Of a stretch of 43,129 nt of DNA, positions 16,281 to 25,114 are shown piece after piece (position 1 is the first letter of the stretch; every line of letters begins with the position of its first letter). The notes beneath the pieces were generated by a model. It was not told the origin of the DNA. It saw only the letters and a list, made by a program, of their open reading frames with translations, and made no database searches. A program made the translations under genes and the position numbers. The stretch comes from Tildeniella torsiva UHER 1998/13D (lineage in GTDB: Bacteria; Cyanobacteriota; Cyanobacteriia; Phormidesmidales; Phormidesmidaceae), in assembly GCA_019358835.1 (NCBI GenBank), contig JAHHIH010000035.1, forward strand, positions 1-43,129, given 5' to 3'.

Positions 16281-18653
16281 ATGCAAACACCATTCCGCAC
16301 CGCCGCCGTCCTCGGAGCCGGGGTCATGGGCACCCAGATCGCGGCTCACTTGGCCAATGCCGGGCTGACGGTTCACCTATTAGAACTGCCCTCCCCAAAA
16401 GGCAGCAAAAACGACCTGGTAGAAGGAGCTTTTAAGAAAGCCTGCAAGCAGTCGCCGCCGATTTTCTACAGTCAGCAGGCGGTGAAGCGAGTCATTCTGG
16501 GCAACTATGAAGAACAATTCGATCGCCTGGCCGGAGTCGATTGGGTAATTGAAGCGGTGGTCGAAAACCTCGCCGTCAAGCAGGAGTTATTCGCTCGGGT
16601 TGAGCGCACCGTGGGGCCTGATGCGGTAATTGCCACCAACACCAGCGGGCTGCTGATTCACCAGGTGGCCGAGGGCAGATCAAAATCCTTCCGCCAGCGC
16701 TTTTTGGGCACCCACTTCTTCAACCCACCCCGCTACCTCAAGCTGCTCGAACTCATCCCCACCGCTGACACCGACCCCGCCGTGGTTGAGCGGGTGGCGG
16801 CATTTGGCCGAGACAGGCTGGGCAAAGGCATTGTCGTCGCCAAGGACACCCCCAACTTTATCGCCAACCGCATCGGCGTCTTTGTGTCGATGCTGGGTCT
16901 GCGCTCCTTTATTCGCGGCGACTACACTATCGAAGAGATCGACACCCTCACCGGCACCCTGGTGGGGCGACCCAAGTCTGCCACCTTCCGCACGGCAGAT
17001 CTGGTGGGGCTTGACACGCTGCTCTACGTCGCCGATAACCTCTATCCCGCCATTCCCCACGACGAGCGGCGCGAGCTGTTTCAGCCCCCCGAGCTGATGC
17101 GCAAGCTGGTGGCTACGGGCACCCTAGGGGCCAAGTCGGGCCAGGGTTTTTACAAAAAATTAGAGGGCGAAATTCGCTCGCTGAATCCTAAAACCTTTGG
17201 CTACGACTCGCCTCGCCCGGTCAACCTGGGGAATTTAGACGGGCTGAAGAAACAGGATTTAGCCGAACGCCTGCGTCATTTATATAAAGAGCGGAACCGA
17301 GCCGGAGATTTCTTCCGCCAGACCATGCTCGAAACCCTGGCCTACAGCGCCAACCGCATCCCCGAAATCGCCGACAGCCCGGCTGACATCGATCGCGCCA
17401 TGGCCTGGGGCTTTGGCTGGGAAATTGGCCCCTTCGCCATCTGGGATGCCCTGGGTTTTGACCGGGTGATTCAAGACATGACCCAGTCCGGTTTGACCCT
17501 GCCCCCCTGGGTCAAACGCATGCAGGAAACCGGGGCCACAGGCTTCTACAGCGCCGACCCCGCCCTCACCGCGCCCTCTGTCTATGTGCCCGGCGAAAGC
17601 TACGTGGCGTTGGACGTTCCCACTAACGAACTCCACCTCGCCGACCTCAGCGATCGCCCGCTGCTCTGGCACAACAGCGAAGCCGCCCTGCTCGACGCTG
17701 GCGATGGCGTCGCTCTGTTTGAGTTTCGCTCAAAGGCCAACACCCTCAGTACTAAGGTAGTCGAAGGTCTCGATGCCGCTCTGGATTGGCTCGAAATCCA
17801 CGACAACTTCCACGGCATGGTGATCGGCAACGAAGGCCCCAACTTCTGCGTCGGCATCAACCTGGCCGAGGTGGGCAAAATCGCCCAGTGGGAAAACCTC
17901 AACCCCCTCAACCGCAACCATCACACCATCGCAAAGCTGCTCCATGACGTTCAGACCCTGGTGCAGCGCATCTACTACTTTCCCAAACCCGTGGTCGCCG
18001 CCATTCAGGGCCGTGTGCTGGGCGGCGGCTGCGAGCTGGCCATGGCTTGTCCCCACGTGGTCGCCGACGCCGAAACCTACATTGGCCTAGTGGAACTCGG
18101 CGTTGGCCTCATCCCTGCCGGGGGCGGCCTCATGCGCCTCGCCCGCTGGGCAAGCCAGCGTGCCATCTCCGACGAACCCGCCGACATTCTGCCCTGGCTG
18201 AAGCAGGTATTTCGCACCGTCGGCATGGCCCAAGTCTCTAACAGCGCCCACGAAGGCATCGAGCTAGGCTTTTTGCCTGCCACCACGCAGATCGTAATGA
18301 ACGGCGATCGCCGCCTCTACGCCGCTAAACAAGAAGTGCTCTGCCTGCACCGCATGGGCTACGCACCCCCACCCCGCCAGCCCATCCCCGTCCTCGGCCA
18401 ACCCGCCCGCGCCATTCTCGAACACATGGCCTACGTCATGCACGCTGGCAACTACATCAGTGACTACGATCGCAGCCTCGCCAACCGCCTCGCCTACGTC
18501 CTCACCGGCGGCGACCTCACCGTCCCCGCCTCCGTAGACGAGTCCTATCTATTCAACTTAGAACGCGACAATTTCCTGCCGCTGATCGACGAACCCAAAA
18601 CCAAAGAGCGATTGCTGCACATGTTGAAGACAAAAAAACCGCTGAGGAATTGA
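16281..18653 (+). CDS. fadN: 3-hydroxyacyl-CoA dehydrogenase/enoyl-CoA hydratase (FadN type)
   Basis: A 790-residue bifunctional beta-oxidation enzyme: hydration of trans-2-enoyl-CoA and NAD-dependent oxidation of L-3-hydroxyacyl-CoA. The N-terminal dehydrogenase has GAGVMG (12-17), NTSGLLIHQVA, and the catalytic pair H145 (THFFNPP) and E157. The C-terminal hydratase (about 470-730) has GGGCELAM with E585 and LVELGVGLIP with E605, matching the two catalytic glutamates of crotonase enzymes at the usual 20-residue spacing. Dehydrogenase before hydratase, and the length, match Bacillus FadN (about 789 residues) rather than E. coli FadB, where the order is reversed. A strong AAGGAG lies before the ATG. 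It is followed by fadA and fadE in the same direction. Confidence 0.92.
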   Translation: MQTPFRTAAVLGAGVMGTQIAAHLANAGLTVHLLELPSPKGSKNDLVEGAFKKACKQSPPIFYSQQAVKRVILGNYEEQFDRLAGVDWVIEAVVENLAVKQELFARVERTVGPDAVIATNTSGLLIHQVAEGRSKSFRQRFLGTHFFNPPRYLKLLELIPTADTDPAVVERVAAFGRDRLGKGIVVAKDTPNFIANRIGVFVSMLGLRSFIRGDYTIEEIDTLTGTLVGRPKSATFRTADLVGLDTLLYVADNLYPAIPHDERRELFQPPELMRKLVATGTLGAKSGQGFYKKLEGEIRSLNPKTFGYDSPRPVNLGNLDGLKKQDLAERLRHLYKERNRAGDFFRQTMLETLAYSANRIPEIADSPADIDRAMAWGFGWEIGPFAIWDALGFDRVIQDMTQSGLTLPPWVKRMQETGATGFYSADPALTAPSVYVPGESYVALDVPTNELHLADLSDRPLLWHNSEAALLDAGDGVALFEFRSKANTLSTKVVEGLDAALDWLEIHDNFHGMVIGNEGPNFCVGINLAEVGKIAQWENLNPLNRNHHTIAKLLHDVQTLVQRIYYFPKPVVAAIQGRVLGGGCELAMACPHVVADAETYIGLVELGVGLIPAGGGLMRLARWASQRAISDEPADILPWLKQVFRTVGMAQVSNSAHEGIELGFLPATTQIVMNGDRRLYAAKQEVLCLHRMGYAPPPRQPIPVLGQPARAILEHMAYVMHAGNYISDYDRSLANRLAYVLTGGDLTVPASVDESYLFNLERDNFLPLIDEPKTKERLLHMLKTKKPLRN

Positions 18654-18892
18654 AAGTTTTGAGTTTGGAGTTCTTAGTTTTGAGTTCTTAATTCAAATAC
18701 GGCTTCCACTCAAAACTTAAAATCTTTTTGCCAAGGATCGTGGGTTACGGCGGTGCCTCTAGTGAACTGTTATCAACCTCATCCCCTGCCCGCCTAACCC
18801 ACGCTAAATCTTCAATTCAAAACTCAAAACTCTCTCCCCAACTTCCCCTACGTCTTCAACTCAAAACTCAAAACTCACCATTCAAAACTCCC
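18650..18892. repeat. TCAAAACTC simple repeats in fadN-fadA spacer
   Basis: GTTTTGAGTT-type phrases at about 18655-18695 and the complementary TCAAAACTC phrases repeated at about 18708, 18815-18833, 18858-18876 and 18881. The left and right sets are inverted with respect to each other and could pair into a long imperfect hairpin. The spacer has no gene. Confidence 0.6.
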
Positions 18893-18912
18893 CCCCACCG
18901 GAGCCTCCCGCT

Positions 18913-20097
18913 ATGAACACCACCGCCTACATCGTCCGCACCGTCCGCACCGCCGTGGGCAAAGCGCCCCGAGGCACCCTCCGCCACACCCGCCCCGACG
19001 ACCTAGGGGCCGCCGCCGTTCGAGGCGCACTAGAGCGCATCCCCGCCCTGGTCTCTGACCACATTGACGATGTGATCATGGGCTGCGCCATGCCCGAGGC
19101 CGAGCAGGGGTATAACCTGGGTCGCCTGATTGCTCTGCGGGCGGGTTTGCCCGACTCGGTTTCTGGGGTCACGGTCAACCGTCTGTGCTCCTCGGGGCTG
19201 CAAACCATTGCCATGGCTACCCAGGCGATCGCCTGGGGTCAGTCCGACGTGATCGTGGCGGGCGGCATCGAATCCATGAGCCTGATACCCATGGGCGGGC
19301 ACCAGTTTTCCCCCAGCACCGAGCTGTTTGCGGAGATGCCCGATGCCTACATTCCCATGGGCCTCACCGCCGAGAGAGTCGCCGATCGCTTCCAAATCTC
19401 CCGCGCCGACCAGGATGCCTTTGCCCTGCGATCGCACCAAAAAGCCCTCGCCGCCCAGGCCGGCGGCAAGTTCAAAGCCGAAATCGTCCCCATCACCGTC
19501 CGTACCACCGACTACCTCAAAGGCCACACCCACACCCACGAACTCACCTTCGACACCGACGAAGGCCCCCGCGCCGACACCAGCCTGGAGGCCCTGGCCC
19601 AGCTCAAACCCGTCTTTAAAGCCCACGGCACCGTCACCGCTGGCACCTCCTCCCAAATGTCTGACGGAGCCGCCGCCACCATCGTCATGGGCGAAAACGC
19701 GCTCCACGAACTGGGCTTACAACCTCTCGGTCGCCTAGTCGGCTTCGCGGTCGCCGGAGTGCCCCCCGAGATCATGGGCATCGGCCCCATCGCCGCCATC
19801 CCCAAAGTGCTCAAGCAGGTCGGCCTCACCCTCGCCGACATCGGCCTAATCGAACTCAATGAAGCCTTCGCCGCCCAATCCCTCGCCGTCATTCGCGAAC
19901 TGGGCCTCAACGAAGACATTGTGAATGTGAACGGGGGTGCGATCGCCCTAGGTCACCCCCTCGGCTGCTCCGGTGCCAAACTCACCGCCACCCTACTCCA
20001 CGAAATGCAGCGACGCGGCACCCGCTACGGTCTAGTCACCATGTGCGTCGGCGGGGGGATGGGCGCAGCGGGGGTGTTTGAAAACCTGATGCGATAA
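18913..20097 (+). CDS. fadA: Acetyl-CoA acyltransferase (3-ketoacyl-CoA thiolase)
   Basis: A 394-residue thiolase, normal family length, cleaving 3-ketoacyl-CoA with CoA to acetyl-CoA and a shortened acyl-CoA. The full catalytic set is visible: nucleophile C92 in [10 protein letters not shown]348 in [10 protein letters not shown], and C378 in [14 protein letters not shown] site lies 10 bases before the ATG. It sits between fadN and fadE. It could in principle be a biosynthetic acetoacetyl-CoA thiolase (for example for polyhydroxybutyrate), but the neighbours argue for the degradative role. Confidence 0.92.
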   Translation: MNTTAYIVRTVRTAVGKAPRGTLRHTRPDDLGAAAVRGALERIPALVSDHIDDVIMGCAMPEAEQGYNLGRLIALRAGLPDSVSGVTVNRLCSSGLQTIAMATQAIAWGQSDVIVAGGIESMSLIPMGGHQFSPSTELFAEMPDAYIPMGLTAERVADRFQISRADQDAFALRSHQKALAAQAGGKFKAEIVPITVRTTDYLKGHTHTHELTFDTDEGPRADTSLEALAQLKPVFKAHGTVTAGTSSQMSDGAAATIVMGENALHELGLQPLGRLVGFAVAGVPPEIMGIGPIAAIPKVLKQVGLTLADIGLIELNEAFAAQSLAVIRELGLNEDIVNVNGGAIALGHPLGCSGAKLTATLLHEMQRRGTRYGLVTMCVGGGMGAAGVFENLMR

Positions 20098-20331
20098 CCC
20101 CGTAGGGGCAGACCCGCGTGTCTGCCCTTAGAGGAATCTGCTGTGGAAAATGGTTCGTCGCGGCGTGGGATTTGGGCAGACACATAGGTCTGCCCCTGCG
20201 CATTCATTGCCACATTCAATATATCGACCGTTCTCCCCTGATTTCAATTTATTTATGGCGCGGGATTTGGGCAGATACGTAGGTCTGCCCCTACGCATTC
20301 GTTACCGAATTTATTGCTTTGGAGACTTACT
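20098..20331. repeat. Three GTAGGGGCAGAC palindromes between fadA and fadE
   Basis: Three copies of a palindromic element: 20103-20129 (GGGGCAGAC...GTCTGCCC), about 20172-20206 and about 20263-20298. The last two are direct repeats that also share the flanking phrase GGGATTTGGGCAGA and the trailing CGCATTC. Each can fold into a GC-rich hairpin. They may attenuate transcription between fadA and fadE or stabilise the upstream message. A related copy lies at about 38391-38416. Confidence 0.8.
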
Positions 20332-22665
20332 ATGCTGCTCCCTACTCTGTCTATCTTCTTCACCCTCGTCACGCTCTTAATTTTCACAATCCCCCCCCTC
20401 CGCCGCTCCCTCATCTCCACCCCTTTCGGCAAAGCGGCGATCAAACGGCTGCCCAAAATCTCTGACACCGAGCGAGCTGCGATCGAAGCGGGCCAGGTCT
20501 GGGTCGAGGGCGAATTTTTCTCTGGAAATCCCGATTGGGAACGGATGCTGAACGAGCCTTACCCCCAGGTGCCGCCCGAGGTGCAGGCATTCCTCAATGG
20601 GCCAGTAGAACAGGTCTGCCAAATGGCCACCGACTGGGAGATTTACCAGCGCAAAGACCTGCCCCCTGAGGTGTGGAAGTTTCTCAAGCACGAAAAATTC
20701 TTCGGCATGATGATTCCCCAGGAGTTTGGCGGCCTGGGCTTCTCGAACCTGGCCTACAGCGCTGTGATGGTAAAACTGGCGTCGCGCTCCTTTACCCACG
20801 TGGCCACGGTGGGCGTAACCAACTCCCTCGGCCCAGCTAAATTGCTGCTGCGCTACGGCACTCCCGAGCAAAAAGCCCGCTACCTACCGCGCCTGGCCAT
20901 CGGCGAAGAAATTCCCTGCTTTGCTCTGACTGAACCGCTGGCCGGGTCTGACGCCGCCAGCCTCACCTCACGCGGTGAAGTCTTCAAAGGAGACGACGGC
21001 CAGCTGTATCTGCGGCTGAACTGGAAGAAGCGCTATATCACCCTAGGGGCGATCGCAACGCTGATCGGCCTCGCCTTTCGCCTCTACGACCCCGACAACC
21101 TGCTGGGGCTGGGGCATGACGTGGGCATTACCTGCGCCCTGGTGCCAAGGGAAACCCCTGGCGTTGTCATCGACCATCGCCACGACCCTATGGGCGTACC
21201 CTTCTTTAACTCCCCCATCGAGGGTTACGACGTAGTGCTGCCCATCGACCAGATCATCGGCGGCGTTGCTCAGGCAGGCCAGGGCTGGAAGATGCTGATG
21301 CAGACTCTAGCGGCGGGGCGAGGTATTAGCTTCCCCGCCACCTGTACCGGGGTGGCCAAGCTAGTGTCGCGGGTAGCCAGCGCCCACAGCGTTGTGCGCC
21401 AGCAGTTTGGCCTGCCCATCGGTCGCTTTGAGGGGGTCGAAGAACCTCTGGCCCGCATTGCTGGGTTGACCTATGTGGTTGATGCCGCTCGTCTCTATAC
21501 CTGTGGCGCGGTGGATAGTGGAGCGCAGCCAGCGGTGGTAAGCGCGATCGCAAAATACCAGAGCACCGAGCTAGCCCGCGCCATCGTCAACGACGGCATG
21601 GATATCCTCGGCGGTTCCGGCATCTGCCGGGGGCCACGCAACCTGCTGGCCAACGTCTACACCGCCATCCCCATCGCCGTCACCGTTGAGGGGGCCAACA
21701 TTCTCACCCGCACCCTGATGATCTTTGGCCAGGGCGTCATCCGCTGCCACCCCTATCTCTACGACGAAATTCAGGCTCTCTACGACAGCGATTGGGTCGC
21801 TTTTGATCGGCTGCTGTGGGGCCATGTTAGTGCGTTTATCCACAACGTCGGGCGCTCCATCGGGCTGGGCCTTACCCAAGGACGCCTGGCCAAAGCCCCC
21901 GTCAGCGGCCCCACTGCCCGCTACTACCGCAAACTCTCCTGGGCCTCGGCCACCTTCGCCGTGCTCACTGATATCGCGCTGATCCGCTACGGCGGCAGCC
22001 TTAAGCGTCACGAAAATATCACCGGGCGCTACGCCGATGCGCTCTCTTGGCTCTACCTGACCAGTGCCGTACTGCGCCGGTTTGAGGCCGAGGGCCGACC
22101 CAACGCCGACCTGGCGACGGTAGAGTGGGCCGCTCAGTATGGCCTCGCCCAGATTCAAACCGCCTTCGAGGGCATTGCCAGCAACCTGTCGCTGCCCGTT
22201 GTAGGGGGTCTCATCAAACCCTTGCTAGGACTAGGGCTGCGGATGAATCCTCTAGCTGCGTTGCCCAGCGATCGCCTCGCGCACCAAGTCGCCAAAGATC
22301 TACAAACGGCTGGGGAAATGCGCGATCGCCTCACCGCTGGCATCTACCTGCCCACCGACCCCACCGAAGCCCTGGGCCGCTTAGAGCAGGCCTACAGCCT
22401 CAGCCACCAGGCCGACACCATTCACCGCCGCCTCAAAGACAACCTCCGCACCGGGCAGCTCTCCACCGATGGTTCAGAATCCCTCGAAACTCTGGCCCAC
22501 CGGGCCGGGCTGCTCACCCAGAGCGAATGGGATTTGCTAGTAGCAGCAAACGAGGCCCGCAAAGACGCCATCCAGGTAGACGCCTTCACCTTTGAGGAAT
22601 ACGAGGCCGGTAGCCAAGTGGATTGGCTTAACGCCCCTCAGCCGTTGTTGTCTGACCGGGGATAG
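20332..22665 (+). CDS. fadE: Acyl-CoA dehydrogenase, long FadE type
   Basis: A 777-residue flavoenzyme that introduces the trans-2 double bond in acyl-CoA. It matches the long enterobacterial FadE architecture (E. coli FadE, 814 residues): an N-terminal membrane helix (about 1-20), then MIPQEFGGLGFS, the flavin-proximal CFALTEPLAGSDAAS, the FadE-specific RLNWKKRYITL segment and GITCALVPRETPGV, QQFGLPIGRFEGVEEPLARIAG, DILGGSGICRGPRN, and a C-terminal extension of the FadE-C (DUF1974) kind. ATG at 20332 with GGAG upstream is preferred over TTG at 20314. It completes the set with fadN and fadA. No electron-transfer flavoprotein genes are in the window. Confidence 0.9.
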   Translation: MLLPTLSIFFTLVTLLIFTIPPLRRSLISTPFGKAAIKRLPKISDTERAAIEAGQVWVEGEFFSGNPDWERMLNEPYPQVPPEVQAFLNGPVEQVCQMATDWEIYQRKDLPPEVWKFLKHEKFFGMMIPQEFGGLGFSNLAYSAVMVKLASRSFTHVATVGVTNSLGPAKLLLRYGTPEQKARYLPRLAIGEEIPCFALTEPLAGSDAASLTSRGEVFKGDDGQLYLRLNWKKRYITLGAIATLIGLAFRLYDPDNLLGLGHDVGITCALVPRETPGVVIDHRHDPMGVPFFNSPIEGYDVVLPIDQIIGGVAQAGQGWKMLMQTLAAGRGISFPATCTGVAKLVSRVASAHSVVRQQFGLPIGRFEGVEEPLARIAGLTYVVDAARLYTCGAVDSGAQPAVVSAIAKYQSTELARAIVNDGMDILGGSGICRGPRNLLANVYTAIPIAVTVEGANILTRTLMIFGQGVIRCHPYLYDEIQALYDSDWVAFDRLLWGHVSAFIHNVGRSIGLGLTQGRLAKAPVSGPTARYYRKLSWASATFAVLTDIALIRYGGSLKRHENITGRYADALSWLYLTSAVLRRFEAEGRPNADLATVEWAAQYGLAQIQTAFEGIASNLSLPVVGGLIKPLLGLGLRMNPLAALPSDRLAHQVAKDLQTAGEMRDRLTAGIYLPTDPTEALGRLEQAYSLSHQADTIHRRLKDNLRTGQLSTDGSESLETLAHRAGLLTQSEWDLLVAANEARKDAIQVDAFTFEEYEAGSQVDWLNAPQPLLSDRG

Positions 22666-22739
22666 CTGAAATCTGTGGTGGCGTGGCTACCTCAGCCATG
22701 GGTATTGCAGGTGTCTAAGCTGGCGTTGCTGGCTCAAGG

Positions 22740-22927
22740 TATAAACCGAATGCCGTAGGTCTTGCGGACTCGTTCAAAATTCGGCGCAATCATACTGCCA
22801 TTCAGCAACGCCAGCTCTTGTACCACCATGCCGTGGAGGGGCGGCGATCGCACCCGATCGCCGCCATGCTGACCGCCCGCCGTTCGGCCTTTTTTAGCGC
22901 TCGAGAACTGTGCTTTTTGCATGCGAT
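22740..22927 (-). pseudogene. Decayed duplicate of the small gene at 28393-28749
   Basis: The minus strand from 22927 reads like the intact gene at 28749: KK-SS-KKAERR-SMAAI residues align, but the start codon is ATC rather than ATG. The frame shifts soon after the AAI, so that only fragments (HGM-V-E, ERVR) are recognisable, and no full-length frame remains. The 60 bases upstream (22928-22990) also match the leader of the intact copy closely, including the TGTTGG...CCAACA hairpin (22959-22978). A 5'-end duplicate that has decayed is the simplest reading. Confidence 0.75.
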
Positions 22928-22990
22928 GGTGATACCCCGCCAGGTAGCTGGTAAATGGTGTTGGCATGGCCGCCAACACTTCTAGGCAAG

Positions 22991-23462
22991 TAGTAATATC
23001 AGCCAGGCCTCACCGTGAGATTTTCAATATATATGTGCTTTTTTGTACAGGTTTTGAACAATTCCCCTCAGTGCTTTACAACCATCCACCGCCACCCGTA
23101 GAAACACAAGGCGTTCAGAAAAATCAATCCAGTTTCATACCCTAGATAGAGTTGACTATTGATTCCAAAGAGGTGTATAAATATCTTCATATTTATATGG
23201 GGATCATAGATTTACGTTTTTACTCACTACCCTCAATTCAGCCTATTTGATGCTTGGGGCTGGTTAAAGCATTGGCATAATTTTTGTTGACTACTTTAAG
23301 AAATAACACCATGTTTCTTAAAGCCACGTCCTTGCCGGATAGGTAAATGCCTTTGCAAAGATAACGGATGAACCCAGCTCTTTTTCATCGCGTTCATGCT
23401 AGAGCAATTACAGATTCTTTTTGGAGATCACCAATGAGTTCTATAGGTAGGGGCTAGGCATT
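22991..23462. other. Non-coding AT-rich spacer with hairpin
   Basis: About 470 bases with no supportable gene. It contains a perfect 9-bp inverted repeat TTTAAGAAA (23295-23303)/TTTCTTAAA (23314-23322) with a 10-base loop, upstream of the secreted-protein genes. This could be a regulatory hairpin or the end of an older transcript. Confidence 0.45.
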
Positions 23463-23822
23463 TTGAAATATATTGCTGTTCTTTCTGCTTCGATCGCCAG
23501 CAGTCTTTTTGTTGGTGGCTTTGGGTTGATGGTTTCTGCTCAGGCGATTGAGCTTTCTCCTGCAATTCTGGCTCAAGCTTCTAACCCCGTCACCTACATG
23601 ACGGTGCTCAATAGAAACACTACCGTCATCCAGATTTCAGAGGGAGAATTTTTCTTTCACGGCTATCTAGAGCGCACCTCTGGCAATACGTTTATTGGGG
23701 AAGATGACCAAGTTCGCGTGATCTACGACCAGGGCACCAAACAGCTGGTTGTCATCAACAAGGTCACGGGAGATGAATTCTACAACTACTATTTTTCTGA
23801 TGTCGATGAAGGGTCGCTTTAA
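23463..23822 (+). CDS. Small secreted protein
   Basis: A 119-residue protein with a signal peptide: MKYIAVLSASIASSLFVGG, a hydrophobic core, and a probable cleavage near AQA (about 26-28) or later at AQA-S (about 38-40). The mature part of roughly 80 residues is beta-rich with no known motif. The start is TTG at 23463; no in-frame ATG is available upstream before a stop. It is first of three short genes for exported proteins in the same direction. Function unknown. Confidence 0.6.
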   Translation: MKYIAVLSASIASSLFVGGFGLMVSAQAIELSPAILAQASNPVTYMTVLNRNTTVIQISEGEFFFHGYLERTSGNTFIGEDDQVRVIYDQGTKQLVVINKVTGDEFYNYYFSDVDEGSL

Positions 23823-23942
23823 GGTGAGCCTAAAAGACTTCTAGAAATTCAAACTTTTAGAGAACAGCGCGAAATTGTGTTGATGTTCTCTAATTTAGAG
23901 AAGCGAGAAACAATTACTTTATTACAACGGAGAAATGGCTCT

Positions 23943-24365
23943 GTGAGAAATTTTGCTCTGGCCGCTACCCACAAAATGCTGGCCGCTCTGGTAATCACGG
24001 CATCGCTCACTATGGCTAGCGCTACACCATCGCTGGCCCAAGCCCATACAGTCGTGCACTTTTCCCCTGGCAACGACAATTCGTTTATGAGTTCTTCGCT
24101 CACCGGAGACCAATACCACGACTATATTCTGAATGCGCGGCGGGGCCAGACCATGACGGTTTCATTGATTACCGATGGAACTGTATACTTCAACATTCTT
24201 CCACCAGGCAGCAGTAGGGCACTGTATAACAGCTCAGTGTCAGGCAATGACGGCACCGTTACTCTGCCGCGAAGTGGTGATTACACCGTTCGTGTGTATC
24301 TCATGGGCAATGATCGAGACAGCAATCGCACGGTTCCCTTTGAGCTTTCTGTTGCCATCCTGTAA
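23943..24365 (+). CDS. Secreted protein with PPC-like beta-sandwich
   Basis: About 140 residues from GTG 23943. A signal peptide (VRNFALAATHKMLAALVITASL) ends near SLAQA. The mature domain resembles bacterial pre-peptidase C-terminal (PPC) beta-sandwich domains: phrases such as GDQYHDYILNARRGQTMTVSL, then GTVTLPRSGDYTVRVYLMG and a final FELSVAI strand fit that fold. The frame extends upstream to 23877, but the longer N-terminus would bury the signal peptide. It is probably periplasmic or extracellular and its binding partner is unknown. Confidence 0.65.
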   Translation: MRNFALAATHKMLAALVITASLTMASATPSLAQAHTVVHFSPGNDNSFMSSSLTGDQYHDYILNARRGQTMTVSLITDGTVYFNILPPGSSRALYNSSVSGNDGTVTLPRSGDYTVRVYLMGNDRDSNRTVPFELSVAIL

Positions 24366-24373
24366 GACCAGTC

Positions 24374-24449
24374 CGTCATTCCCGTGCAGACGGGAATCCA
24401 CAGTGGGCATCTTACTTCCGAATGGATGCCCACTTGCATTGGAATAACG
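24374..24449. repeat. REP-like palindromic element
   Basis: Outer inverted arms CGTCATTCC (24374) and GGAATAACG (24441-24449), with an inner perfect stem GTGGGCATC/GATGCCCAC and a small CCCGT-ACGGG hairpin on the left. The CGTCATTCCCG...CGGGAATCC phrase is typical of REP elements mobilised by RAYT transposases in many bacteria. No transposase is adjacent. Confidence 0.7.
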
Positions 24450-24526
24450 TAGGCCTCTGCAAAAGTGGAATGCACCCAGGCAAGCCTTGAGAAATTTTTA
24501 ACTTAGTTAATCTGTGAGCAAACAGT

Positions 24527-25081
24527 ATGAAATTGCATCGAGTTATGTCTGTGTTGGTGAGTTCGCTAATCCTAGCGGCTACCTTCAGTGCCTATGCGCA
24601 AAATGCTGGGGATTCTGTTTCTGAGCTTGAAGATTTAGTAGATGTGCGCGGCCGGGATGGCGAAACTGAGCTGCAACAGCGGGGCTATCAGTATCGCTGG
24701 GCCGAAAGCGCCGATGATGCGGTCTATAGCTACTGGACTCAGGCAAGCACCGGGCAGTGCATTACGGTGAGAACAGAGCAGGGTCGCTATGTTTCTCTGG
24801 TCTACACCGGGGGGACGGCTGACTGCGATCGCGGCGACCCGCCAACCGTGAGCAATACTTCTCCCCCCGCTTTGCAAGATATGGTGGGAGCCAGAGCTGG
24901 TCAAGCCGAGGCCGAATTGCAGCGCCGGGGCTATAGCTATCGCCGCAACGAACGGATATCCAACGCGTCTGTTGCATCATTCTGGATCGAGGGCAATTCG
25001 GGGCGGTGTGTTGAAATTGTCACCGCTGACGGCCGCTACGAAGACATTTATTATGTGGATTGGCATCACTGCGAGAACTAA
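24527..25081 (+). CDS. Secreted protein with two internal repeats
   Basis: A 184-residue protein with a signal peptide (MKLHRVMSVLVSSLILAATFSAYAQ). The mature part is an internal duplication of a roughly 65-residue unit: (D/V)LV(D/G)xRxGxxExELQxRGY, then SYW/SFW, GxC(I/V)xxxTxxGRYxxxxY and a closing Cys, at about 35-99 and 116-183. Each unit has two cysteines likely to form a disulfide. The unit occurs in secreted proteins of unknown function. ATG start. Confidence 0.75.
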   Translation: MKLHRVMSVLVSSLILAATFSAYAQNAGDSVSELEDLVDVRGRDGETELQQRGYQYRWAESADDAVYSYWTQASTGQCITVRTEQGRYVSLVYTGGTADCDRGDPPTVSNTSPPALQDMVGARAGQAEAELQRRGYSYRRNERISNASVASFWIEGNSGRCVEIVTADGRYEDIYYVDWHHCEN

Positions 25082-25114
25082 TTAGCTACTTCTTTCCATA
25101 TACATAGATGCCCT

